The position numbers and the translations under genes are program-made. Below the pieces are notes generated by a model. It was not told where the DNA came from. It worked only from the letters and a program-made list of their open reading frames with translations, and searched no databases. A DNA stretch of 64,000 bases, from positions 46,392,682-46,456,681 of the forward strand of contig CM040742.1 of NCBI GenBank assembly GCA_022829145.1. Reading direction: 5' to 3'. Source of the DNA: Albula goreensis (Eukaryota > Chordata > Actinopteri > Albuliformes > Albulidae). Shown here one piece after another: positions 50,523 to 60,995 of this stretch; positions within the stretch are counted from its first letter, which is position 1, and each line of letters opens with the position of its first letter.

Positions 50523-51275
50523 GTTTCACTTGGATTTCTGCAGGAAGGATCAGGCAACGGTGTGAACAAAATAAAACATAGAAACGTTTGCCTGCCGGAA
50601 TAAAAAAGGAGTCTATATGCTCTAGTACCACATTCATTATAAAGTAAAACTTTTGCCCAGTTCCTGTAGAACTACATTAAATGAGTTCACAATATGCAGT
50701 CTTAATGCCCCTAAAAATCAAAATAAAAGTTTGATCTTTCCATTTGATCTATAATATTTTTCAAGAATAATTTATTAATTTCTACAAATATTCCTATGTA
50801 TTTAATACTTGCATTTAAGTGGCTTTGTTAGAGTGCAGCTCTAACAAACTAAAAGTACATTTATACTTACATTTCTGCTTTAATACTTTATACATTAATA
50901 CTTTAAAAAAGTGAATTGCCTACCACACGAAGCAAATGAAAACAGCTGTTTCTGATGTCAACCATAGAGCCATTATAAGTACACATTTACTTTTATGTGC
51001 TGTTATCTGGTCTTAGAATCTCAATTCAATTATTTACTCTTAGCCAAGTAGAACACTCTCCTTCTCAAAGTCGGACAAATATTTTGAAAATAAAGCTTCA
51101 TTTAAATATAGATCTGCAATTACATCTACACAGTGAAGAGCCCATTTCACTCAAATTATCTTTAATACTAAAAATATATTACATATTATTTTGAAATTAT
51201 TTATATCCAAACAATCATAAGGTGGAACTCACCAAGTACAAGTTAACTTTTGTCAATCTTACCTTAATCAGATTT
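50523..51275 (-). repeat. 5' flank of Gig2, duplicated at 63238-63990
   Basis: The intron and untranslated-exon region upstream of the Gig2 gene aligns along its whole length with 63238-63990. Differences are scattered substitutions of roughly one in twenty, one 16-bp insertion in the right copy (about 63385), and a more diverged patch near 50855. It is a tandem segmental duplication that includes most of the coding exon. Confidence 0.85.
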
Positions 51276-51857
51276 CTGAAACTTTAACAGGCTTGCTGTG
51301 TCAGATTGAAAGAGGACAAACTTCCTGTGGGTGCTTAAATTTGAATCTGTGAGACCACACCCAATTCAGGAAAAGAGGACTGTCTTACATCTTATAAGTC
51401 ATTGTTTAACCCTTAATGTAATGCTTAGTTTTCAGCTACTTGCTTTTTTTTTGAGGATTTTCCAGCACTATGAACAAGTATGAACCTGTCACAGAGACAT
51501 ATATACTGTTTCTCAGCTGAACTTTGTCATCCTATAATTGATGAGTGAACACATCCGTTTTTAGGCCACAGATCTATCACACCATTCTAGAGCACAACTC
51601 GCCGTATGTTTGAAATGCAGGAACCAATGACAGCGATACCAGGGCTGACGTGTGCCCCCTCTTCCTGTTTCCTGTTGCTGTGTCCTGCTGTGTGATTCTG
51701 TGTCATTGTCTCAAAATGCTGAATTGTTCGCTGCCACATCTGTTTGCAAATTGGCAAGCCTTGAAGGACTCGGGCCTGTCTTTGAGGCTCCTTATATAAA
51801 ACAACACAACTGCCTCACTGATTGTTTCACATCACATCATTATTAGCCCTTAATTGC
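51276..51857. other. Gene-free; proximal upstream of Gig2
   Basis: It lies just upstream of the putative first-exon donor of the Gig2 gene at 50025-50522. No perfect ISRE here; the closest IRF-type element is at 52222. No coding exon recognised. Confidence 0.4.
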
Positions 51858-52075
51858 CCCTGTCCCAGCTTTTTTGGAACGTGTTGCAGGCATCAGTTTT
51901 CTGAATAAATGTATATCTTTAAAACAAACAATGAAGTTGACTAGGTAAAACATGAAAAATCTTGTCTTTATACTGTTTTGTCTGAATACAAGGCAAACTG
52001 AATTTACAAGAAAGTGAATTACAAGTTTATTTACATTTTATTGACTGCCCCAACTTTTTGGAGATGGGGTTGTAG
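51858..52075. mobile_element. Transposon remnant, CCCAACTTTTTGG family, copy 1
   Basis: Begins 'tgtcccagcttttttggaac' and ends 'ccccaactttttggagatgg' followed by ggttgta. The same framework recurs at 53157-53377. It is a widespread teleost interspersed repeat; class not assigned. Confidence 0.5.
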
Positions 52076-52221
52076 AATATTATACTCTAAATTTAGTATT
52101 CAGCTCTGATGTATTTTATTCTGATTTGCCTTTAACAACAATGGCCCCCAGAGAATTGTCTGACTCCATTCAAATGAGAAGTATCCCAGTACCATGAAGG
52201 CCATATGTTTTTCATTTTAAA

Positions 52222-52237
52222 GAAATGAAAGTGAAAG
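52222..52237 (+). promoter_or_regulatory. IRF-type GAAA repeat element
   Basis: GAAATGAAAGTGAAAG has three GAAA steps at 6-bp spacing, the pattern bound by IRF factors. It lies about 1.7 kb upstream of the Gig2 start at 50522 and may drive it. Distance and orientation make this tentative. Confidence 0.35.
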
Positions 52238-52846
52238 AATTGTAGGTGCTTTACTACCCTGAGCTCCACATCCAGGACTTGTATCCTTGTGTGACGGTTG
52301 CAAGATATCTGACACAACAAAGGGGTTTCCTCTTAGATAGTAAAATAAAACACCTCTCATCTATGTTTAAGGGAAGAAGGAGCACAGCCTTAAGTCTGAT
52401 GATGTGCTGGAGCATAATCTACGTGTACAAGGAAAAATAAAACTTGAAATAGTTTTGTGAAAGGTTTTCACAGAATCAGGGAATCAGCTATGGTGGCCTC
52501 AGCATGTATGTTCCCCAAAGACAAAGCGCATTTCACCGTCTACATCTATGTATGTGTCAGTGAGTCAATTGATCTACTGACTAATCAAGTAATCAATTTT
52601 GCAAGCCTTTGTGTGTGCTTTGGACTGTGAAAAATACTTTATGATATCAGACCACAATTTACCTCTCACTAATTTCCAACTATTCCATATTGTTCTGCAA
52701 ACTATCATGAAAAAAAAATCTTTTTGTGGTTCACATTGTTAATCCCTATGAATTTAGAAACCACAATCAAATCCCTTTTAGTCTCCTTCAGTTAAGCGTC
52801 ACATCGGTTGTTTGACTGATTGATATGTTGGTATGATATTACATTA

Positions 52847-53035
52847 CAGTCATTTAGCTGACGCTTTTATCCAAAGCGACTTACAGTTGATTAGACTAAC
52901 CAAGGGCCAATCTCCCCTGGGAGCAATGTGGGGTTAAGGGCCTTGGCTGCCCCAGTACACAATATAGTTATAAGACTCTAGGAATCCGGTCAAACCTCCG
53001 ATCCCTCAGGCGTCACTGTCTTAAACACCACCATG
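52847..53035 (-). mobile_element. tRNA-derived SINE, reverse orientation
   Basis: Reads tail-first: 'attacattacagtcattta' and 'gcttttatccaaagcgactt', then 'gggagcaatgtggggttaag'. A B-box-like 'aggtttgaccggattcc' appears on the minus strand. Same family as the SINE at 60725-60995. Confidence 0.65.
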
Positions 53036-53156
53036 CATCTGTAATGGATATCATGTTGTGGGCTCGGGAATACTTCAGTAAGCCTTTGTCAGACATATGT
53101 ACAAAGTTTGGAGCAACATGTGCTGCCATCCAGACATCGTCTTCTCCAGGGATATC

Positions 53157-53377
53157 CCCATGTCTTCAGCTTTTTTCGAGTGTGTTACTGTCATCAGATT
53201 TGATATTTGTGTATATTTTCAATAAACTATTAAATTCACAAAAGTAAAATATGAAATTGTGTATGTTGTTGTGTTTTCAATACAGCACTGTGTGCATAGA
53301 ATTTACAAATCCCTCCTTTTTGTTTTTATTAGCATTTTCCATACTGTCCCAACTTTTTGGGAACTGGGGTTGTACCT
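53157..53377. mobile_element. Transposon remnant, CCCAACTTTTTGG family, copy 2
   Basis: Diverged copy of 51858-52075; it ends 'tgtcccaactttttgggaac' and then tggggttgta. Confidence 0.5.
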
Positions 53378-53384
53378 CCATTTC

Positions 53385-53680
53385 AACAAAATGTCCAATA
53401 TCCAAATTAAGTTAGACCATACCTTTGGCAACAGCGAACAGTGATAATATTATGGGCACCTGTGATATTCAGTGTCCCAGTGAGCGGTTTTATCTGCGGC
53501 AGATGAAGAATTTATGTCTTTATTGAGCCCGGCATTAATTTGCAGAATTCTGTGTTCTAAAGTGTTCTACTGCGATAGGCTATCATCAGAGACCAGTTAG
53601 TATTTGAGACTAGGCATTTATTTGAAATTTTGAGGTAACTTGAGTTCACAATTGGAAATATAGATAGATAGACAGATACA
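53385..53680 (-). repeat. Duplicated upstream block, paralogous to 48826-49075
   Basis: Shares 'agaccatacctttggcaaca' and 'gcgaacagtgataatatta' with the block at 48850, and later 'gtatttgagactaggcattt' and 'gaggtaacttgagtt'. On the minus strand it keeps the donor CCAAAG|GTATGG. It lies 2.9-3.2 kb upstream of the Gig2 gene at 50025-50522. It lacks the perfect ISRE of its partner; a short GATA repeat follows instead. Confidence 0.5.
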
Positions 53681-54043
53681 TAGATTCATTCATTGCCATT
53701 GCACAGAGTAAAACAATACTGAGTAGCAATCCTGTTGGTACATTCAAACAATTCATTTAATTTGATCTCTATTTTTAACAATTAAAAATAGAGAAGAGTT
53801 CAAGTTAAACTAATTAAAACATTTTCAACTGCTAATGCACTGCACTGTTTTCAAAACTGTAAAAAAACACATTCAAAACAGAATGATGGCAAATGTTGAG
53901 CATTTCTGCCGTAACCATATAGGAATATATTGAAAATCTTTATCCTGGTTTGCTGCACATCCCAGGACGTGCATGTTAGCAATTGAAAAAACTGTAATAG
54001 GGTCAAATGGTCTCATCATAATATGTTCATATAAAAATTTCAG
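53681..54043. other. Gene-free AT-rich stretch
   Basis: Starts with a short (GATA) run at about 53660-53690; nothing else recognised. Confidence 0.5.
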
Positions 54044-54614
54044 ATGGTGAGTGAGTGAGTGAGTGAGTGAGTGAGTGAGTGAGTGACAGAGAGTGAGAGA
54101 GAGTGAGTGAGTGAGTGCATGACTGAGTGAGTGAGTGAGTGAGTGAGTGAGTGAGTGAGAGACAGAGAGAGTGAGTGAGTGAGTGAGTGAGTGAGTGAGT
54201 GAGAGACAGAGAGAGAGAGTGAGAGTGAGTGAGTGAGTGAGTGAGTGAGTGAGTGAGACAGAGAGTGAGACAGAGAGTGAGTGAGAGACAGAGAGTAAGA
54301 GAGAGTGAGTGAGTGCGTGACTGAGTGAGTGAGAGACAGCGAGAGAGTGAGAGAGAGAGTGAGTGAGTGAGAGAGAGAGACAGAGAGTGAGTGAGTGAGA
54401 GACAGAGAGTGAGTGAGTGAGTGAGTGAGTGAGTGAGAGAGACTGAGAGAGAGTGAGTGAGTGAGAGACAGAGAGTGAGAGAGAGAGAGTGAGTGAGTGA
54501 GAGAGAGAGAGAGAGAGAGTGAGTGAGAGACAGAGAGAGAGAGAGAGAGAGTGAGTGAGAGAGACCGAGAGAGAGTGAGTGAGTGAGTGAGTGAGTGAGT
54601 GAGTGAGTGAGTGA
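54044..54614. repeat. GAGT/GAGA purine-rich microsatellite
   Basis: About 570 bp of tandem GAGT mixed with GAGA and GACAGA, with the purine strand being plus. It yields false Ser/Leu/Thr/His-rich open frames of 212-213 codons on the minus strand. It lies about 100 bp downstream of the stop codon of the kinase-KEN gene. Confidence 0.95.
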
Positions 54615-54712
54615 ATCTTTCCCCTCCTGTTCTGTGTGTTGAATGATGCATATGTGACAGTACAACCGAAATAAATGCCACAGTGAATGTAACGTCTTCC
54701 GGGCTGCTGTAC

Positions 54713-54963
54713 TTAGACGATCAGTCTCCGGGGCCTGGTCCTCGGCTCTTGCTCAATAAATTTTGGGCGGATGCCACACTCACACAGGACGCTGTAGGTG
54801 TGCAGCAGCAGGTTTGGGAAGCGGGAGGTGAAGTACGACATGAAGCCATCAGGGACTGGACCCAGTTCCTGCAGTAACTCTGCAGTATGGTGGTGTTTCT
54901 GCAGGCATGAGGAACAATGCAAATTACAGTTCCAGTGCCCTGCAGGGAACATGGAACTCATAC

Positions 54964-55050
<87 letters not shown>

Positions 55051-58000
55051 TTGTGAGCATGTATGTGCGTGAGTGTGTGCGAGCATGTGTGAGTGTATGT
55101 GTGTGTGTATGAGTGTGTGTGTTTGTAGGTGTGTGTGAGTGTGTGGGTATTGCGTGTGTGTGTATATGTGTGAGTATGTGTGCTAGTGTGTATGTGTGTG
55201 TGAATTTGTAGGTGCATGTGAGTGTGTGTGAGTATAGCGTGTGTATGTGTGTGAGTATGTGTGCTAGTGTGTATGTTTGAGAGTGTGTGTGTGAGCGAGT
55301 GTGAGTCTGTATGTGCGTGTGTCTGTGTGTGTGCATATAAAGCTCTTACTTTGTTTCTGATGGCACGTAGGAGGTGTTGTACTTTTGTTCCATCGTACTT
55401 GGACTTCCCTACGGTAAGATCTGTTTCAGATGAGACAAACAGACAGTGTCCAGTGCAGTTTTAGGGTAAACGTGTCTCTTGCTCAGACATTATTTTTTAA
55501 GATTAAACTAAAATGTTAGGTACCTTTCTTCAGCACTTCACTAATGACGTTCATCCAGTCATCCTGGAACACCGCTGAGCTGTTAGCCTCCAGCTTTGTC
55601 AGAATGCCACTGGGTGCTTTCTCACTGATTAGCATGTCACTGGCATCCTATAGCGGTGAAAAGAGCACAGCAGTGAGGCAGAGAGACACAGCTGCTGTGA
55701 GATTACAGACAGCTTTATGTTCTTCATTATGTGCAGGGAATACACATTTAATTCCAATTTAAACAGTAAGAAAATGTGTTCTGAAAGCATTCAGTGAATC
55801 TGTGACAGTGGGTTAGATTTTGTTGGAAGAAGTGCTATACCTGGATGTAGTCCAGCTGGTCCCAGGCATCCCAGAACAGGGGGTTGTCTAAGGCCTCCTG
55901 GGCAGAGGGCCTGGCCTTCGGATCCCTGCTTAGCATCCTTTCTATCAGGGGTCTGGCCAAGACGTGGGCTGCAGGGGCCGGAACAACATCAACACAACAT
56001 CTACACAACTGAGTCACTCTAACTCAGCACTTCAAAACAACATCTACACTGAATTACGAACGCAACAGAGCAACACAACATCTACACTGACTCACTAACA
56101 CAACACTGCAACACAGCATCTATACAACTGATTCACTGTAACTCAACACTACAACTCAACAGCTACATTGACTCACTCTAATGCAATACCACAACACAAC
56201 ATTTACACTAACCCACTCTAATGCAACACTACAACACAACATCTACACTGACCCACTCTTACGCAACACTACAACACAACATCTACACTGACTCGCTCTA
56301 ACGCAACACTACAACACAACATCTACACTGACTCGCTCTAACTCAACAGTACAACACAACATTTACACTAACCCACTCTAATGCAACACTACAACACAAC
56401 ATCTACACTGACCTGCTCCAACTCAACAATACAACACAACATCTACACTGACCTGCTCTAACGCAACACTACAACACAACATCTACACTGACTCGCTCTA
56501 ACTCAACAGTACAACACAACATTTACACTGACTCGCTCTAACTCAACAGTACAACACAACATCTACACTGACTCGCTCTAACTCAACAGTACAACACAGA
56601 CTCACCGTGCGTGTGTGGATTTAGCTTGTCCAGTGTGAACTGGAAGTGGGAAATGTTTTTGATGATATCTAAAGTCGAGGTCCCAAAGGGATGGCCGCCC
56701 TCAGACAGCACAAAATAAATCACAGAGCCTGCAGAGAAGATGTCAACACTGCAGCCCTGCAGGAGAATATACAAACAGGACAGTGTCATTGCGCCCCCTG
56801 CAGGAGAATATACAAACAGGACAGTGTCATTGCGCCCCCTGCAGGAGAATATACAAACAGGACAGAGTCTTTACCCCCCCCTACATGAGAATACACACAC
56901 TGGACAGAGTCTTTACCCCCCCCCTACATGAGAATACACACACTGGACAGTGTCATTACGCCCCCTGCAGGAGAATACAAACTCAGGAAAACGACACTGA
57001 ACCCCTTAGAGGAGAATAAAAACACTGGACAGCATTATGTTTCCACTCCTGTACACAATGAGAACAAAATACTGTTCCAGACTGTGCCAAAACCGGCAAC
57101 CAAGACTTGATAGGAAAAGTTGTGTGTGATTTTGCCTACATTACATAGTTAGAGATTACATAAATGAATCATGCAAGATGGTATTACAATTGCATAAACT
57201 GTCCAAAAATTAATTTAAAAAAACCATTAAAAAAGCAAACATATAAAAATATCTACTGCTCCATAGCCTTACTGCCATATACTGCTCCATGCCCTGCCAT
57301 ATAGTGCTCCATGGTCTGTCAGATACTCCACGAATATACTGTATAATTTTTATAAAATTCTTATTTGACGGCCCATTGCATCTGCACATGTCAGAGTGTA
57401 CGCATTTGCGCACTCACAAGCCTGTCTGATTTTCGGTTTATAACTTCAGGGGCCATCCAGCACAGGGAGCCGACTTCCCCAGAGGTGTTGCTGTAGCTAT
57501 TTCTGTCCATATCCATCTGCTTCCCAAGACCAAAGTCTGAGATCTTGGCCTTCACATCACCACTAAAGTCAATCACAGACAGCAGGATGTTTGAGGGCTT
57601 CAGGTCTCTGTGCACTGAACAGAAAAACACAGAAACAATGCAGGGACAAGATGAGCTGTGTGTGACTGCCAGGAGACTCATTCACACAGACTGAAATTCC
57701 ACAGCTGTCACTCTGCTGTGTGAGAGGTGTTGAATGTGTCTGAGAATATGAATAAATCATAAATCTGATCACCCATGCTGCCTGCTGCTCTATGGAGCAG
57801 GCAATACATTTCTTTTTTACTCTGTTTTGTTGGATTATTCTGCAGTACAATTAAGATGTGCATCAAAACATCACCTAACATTTACACAAACACCATGCTA
57901 CCAGATGAAAGCAGTCTTGCACAGTCATATACTTCTTGAGGGTTTAATCGATGGGCTTGACTTAAATGCTCTATGCTAGTTCTGAGTGTTGTGCTTGACT

Positions 58001-60694
58001 ACAATTCTGAAGATTCAGCAAACCCTTCATATTCATGACCCTTAGCCACATACTACAGCGGGATAAAGAGCATGACCTTACCGATTTTTAGGGAGTGTAG
58101 GTAAAAAAGTCCTGACATTGTCTGCTGAAGAAATGTCACATGATTCTTCCTGTCTTTTTTCTCTTCTATGTACTGTAAGGAAGCATATGATGTCTTTGAA
58201 AAGGGATTTCAAGGTCAGGTATAATCAAAATATCAGTGTGACTGCTGTCATTGTGATTATATTTTTTAAAAATGTACAAAAAATCTTTCAAACTTTAAAG
58301 CCTACAGTATATAGTATATATCAACAACACTTTCATTTGTGATATGAATAGAAAATTGAATAAAATTACCTCTGGTACCAGTGCGTTGTGTGCAGTAAGA
58401 ACTCTAGACTAATTTGATATGATACAGGGATCGACATGCAGACGGACAGTGTGGGGCTGGGATACCGTTTGAAGAGTAGAGGAGCAAAGCTCCAGAATGA
58501 TGTACTGGAAATCATTGTCCACCCAGTTTGCAAAGTAGCGAATGACATGTGGGTGATCGTCCAAGCGAAGCAGCAGCTCCGCTTCCGTTAAGGCGAACTT
58601 GCTGTAATCTCGTAGCATCCGTTTTACCGCCACTTTGCGCTTTTGAAATGTTCCCCTGCATTAAAAACACCGCACCAATCATGCACGGCAAACACCCCAA
58701 CAGCAGGCACACTAACTAATCTCAGCTAATTAGCTTCATTACAACTGGCGTACTTGTATTGCAATTCATTATAATTATTAGTATTCCACAGGTCAAGTGG
58801 CAAGACTGCACTAAATGATTTATTAAATATTATACTGTAATGTAGTACAGTATGATATACTATCAATGTGGAAGGGAATGTAGAATTTGTCCCAGTTGGC
58901 TGCTCCTCAAATGGAATGTGGAATGTGTCCTGATTGGCTGCTCTTTTAAAGGTAATGTGGAAGGTGTCCTGATTGGCTGCTCTTTTAAAGGTAATGTGGA
59001 AGGTGTCCTGATTGGCTGCTCTTTTTAGAGGTAATGTGGAAGGTGTCCTAAAGGTAATGTGGAAGGTGTCCTGATTGGCTGCTCTTTTAAAGGTAATGTG
59101 GAAGGTGTCCTGATTGGCTGCTCTTTTAAAGGTAATGTGGAAGGTGTCCTGATTGGCTACTCTTCTAAAGGTAATGTGGAAGGTGTCCTGATTGGCTGCT
59201 CTTTTAAAGGTAATGTGGAAGGTGTCCTGATTGGCTGCTCTTCTAAAGGTAATGTGGAAGGTGTCCTGATTGGCTGCTCTTTTAAAGGTAATGTGGAAGG
59301 TGTCCTGATTGGCTGCTCTTTTAAAGGTAATGTGGAAGGTGTCCTGATTGGCTACTCTTCTAAAGGTAATGTGGAAGGTGTCCTGATTGGCTGCTCTTTT
59401 AAAGGTAATGTGGAAGGTGTCCTGATTGGCTGCTCTTTTAAAGGTAATGTGGAAGGTGTCCTGATTGGCTGCTCGTTTAAAGGTAATGTGGAAGATGTCC
59501 TGATTGCTGCTCTTCTAAAGGTAATGTGGAAGGTGTCCTGATTGGCTGCTCTTTTAAAGGTAATGTGGAAGGTGTCCTGATTAGCTGCTGCACTTCAGCC
59601 AGAAGCCCATCCTGTGCAATGGAAGACTGAGCCATTAAATCCCAGAGCTCGTTTGGACATTCCTCTTTAACACTATTTTCCTGCTGCACTTAAATTATTA
59701 AAAATGCAATTGAACATTTCACTTACTCATACACTAAGGTTCCACTGGCTCCTCTCCCTAAAATCTTGGTGTTAGGTGTATATGGGATCTTAACATCATC
59801 TGGCACACCTTAGATACATGGAAAACAGTTAGCATAGAAAACAAGATATTAATTTATCTCTACACGATGTGTGTTTGTATGTTTCTTTGCAATGAAAGGA
59901 TGACCAGAGGTGAGACTGGAATAGAGTCATCAGAAGAGAGGCAGGCTTACTCAAGTCTTGGACAAGATGAGGTTCCTCCTCCTGTAATTTCTTGTAAAGC
60001 TCAGCTTTTGTTTCATCGTCCAGGTTTCCAGCTGTGGGCTCAGAGCTCAAGAGCTTTTTGAGTTTGTCTTTGTGCTTGTCAACAAATGTAACAGCTTACC
60101 AGAGACAGACAGGGGACAGGGGGACACACAGAATATGTGTTCAGCAAAATAATCACATCATCCCCATACAGTATCTACTATTAGCATTTGGTTGGTTAAC
60201 TAATTTCTTATTGTGTGAAGAATTTTCAGTGTTAATGTCACATTTTTTGTGACCTATACAAATGGTACAAATGAAAACATCAATAGATTGTGGGATGTAT
60301 TAATGCTGAAATTGCTCTTATACTCAAAATCTGTGTAAATCACTAACCATTGCACCATCTAGTATTTGAACCAAGATACTGTGCAGAATTTTGTAGCGCA
60401 GTTATGGTGAGGTGAATCACTGCATGTGACAGAGCACCTGTAGTATGGTCTTACCCAGATCCTCCATAAGATAAGGCTGCTGCTCTTCAAGGATGAGATA
60501 GAAAGCTTCTTGAGACTCTATAGTATTTAACGCATGGAACAGCTTCCTCATTTTATCCTGGCTGGTTCTACCACTGATAATGACATTGTACATTTCATTG
60601 TTGATGAACTTCCTTTGAAGCAGTCTGTCAGCGATGGGTTCCACCAGAGTCACACGCTGGATAAACTCTGCCCGGTGACTCTCCACAAACCTGG
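54713..60694 (-). CDS. CARD - IRE1-type kinase - KEN endoribonuclease (11 exons seen, 5' exon missing)
   Basis: Exons in order: 60455-60694, 59951-60094, 59727-59808, 58466-58655, 58082-58172, 57418-57614, 56606-56756, 55841-55968, 55524-55647, 55350-55408, 54713-54898. All junctions are GT-AG and phases match, giving about 530 codons to TAA. Residues 1-80 form a CARD (RFVESHRAEFIQRV, TSQDKMRKLF, EEQQPYLMEDL). Residues 81-128 are a short CARD-like piece (FVDKHKDKLKKLL). The kinase is complete: GRGASG, VAVKR, HRDLKPSN, SDFG, WMAPEV, VDIFSAGSVIYFVLSEGGHPF. The KEN domain has SKYDG, LLRAIRNKKHHH and YFTSRFPNLLLHTY, keeping the Tyr, Arg, Asn and His that IRE1 needs for RNA cleavage. It is nearer IRE1 than RNase L, but has no lumenal, membrane or ankyrin part. 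The inferred role is a cytosolic, CARD-triggered RNA-cleaving sensor or effector. The start exon was not found, so the N-terminus is open. Confidence 0.88.
54960..55335 (+). repeat. (GT)n microsatellite in last intron
   Basis: A pure GT run of about 75 bp at 54966-55042 is followed by degenerate GT/GA-rich repeats up to about 55335. It fills most of the intron 54899-55349 of the kinase-KEN gene and creates false Thr/His-rich frames. Confidence 0.95.
56000..56600. repeat. 40-bp minisatellite in intron
   Basis: About 15 units built on 'acaacacaacatctacactg' and 'actcgctctaacgcaacact', 40 bp apart. It fills the intron between the exons 55841-55968 and 56606-56756. Confidence 0.9.
56757..57030. 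repeat. 41-bp minisatellite in intron
   Basis: About seven diverging units of 'ctgcaggagaatatacaaac' plus 'aggacagtgtcattgcgccc'. The first unit overlaps the splice acceptor of exon 56606-56756 (ctcctgcag). Every ctgcagg unit therefore resembles that acceptor, a possible source of mis-splicing. Confidence 0.85.
58883..59595 (-). repeat. 39-bp minisatellite with tandem CCAAT boxes
   Basis: About 18 units of 39 bp ('aaggtaatgtggaaggtg', 'tcctgattggctgctctttt') in the intron between exons 58466-58655 and 59727-59808. On the gene's sense strand about 15 units read AGCCAATCAG (two read GTAGCCAATCAG), the NF-Y consensus. The 160-codon plus-strand frame 59059-59541 is a repeat artefact, since 39 is divisible by 3. 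Confidence 0.92.
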
Positions 60695-60724
60695 CTGCAA
60701 AGCAGAGGGCATCAGTGAACACAC

Positions 60725-60995
60725 AGCACCGTGGGATTCCTCTCCTAGAACATGGAGGCAGCCTATAGCCTAAGGTTGGCGGTTCAAGTCCCAGTCCAGC
60801 CCAGCAAGAACACCATTGCTGTTGGGCCCTTGAGCAAGGAAAGGAGGAGACCCAGCCGATTAACCCCACATTGCTCCCAGGGGGCCTACTGGTCCAGCCC
60901 AGCAAGAACACCATTGCTGTTGGGCCCTTGAGTCTAATCAACTGTAAGTTGCTTTGTATAAAAAGTGTCAGCTAAATGACAGTAATGTAATGTGA
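60725..60995 (+). mobile_element. tRNA-derived SINE in the 5' intron of the kinase-KEN gene
   Basis: The head carries 'gcggttcaagtcccagtcc' (B-box type GGTTCAAGTCC). An internal duplicated module, 'gcaagaacaccattgctgtt', occurs at 60803 and 60902. The LINE-like tail is 'gtcagctaaatgacagtaat' followed by gtaatg. Same family as 52847-53035. It ends about 30 bp from the CARD exon acceptor. Confidence 0.7.

Noticed and set aside
51284-51296. STAT (GAS) site 'tttctgaaa'
   Set aside because: The half-sites are separated by one base instead of three, so it does not fit TTCNNNGAA.
54027-54681. Ser/Leu/Thr/His-repeat frames of 212-213 codons
   Set aside because: Direct translation of the GAGT/GAGA microsatellite in overlapping frames.
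54924-55336. Thr/His-rich and Cys/Val-rich frames
   Set aside because: Translation of the GT microsatellite in an intron. Only 54713-54898 of the 207-codon frame is a real exon.
59059-59541. 160-codon plus-strand frame with 13-residue repeats
   Set aside because: It is the 39-bp minisatellite (3 x 13) in an intron of a minus-strand gene.
60696-60941. N-terminal extension of the CARD frame (MIRLKGPTAMVFLL...)
   Set aside because: It reads through a SINE in reverse. A consensus acceptor (ctttgcag) at 60695-60702 marks the true exon start.
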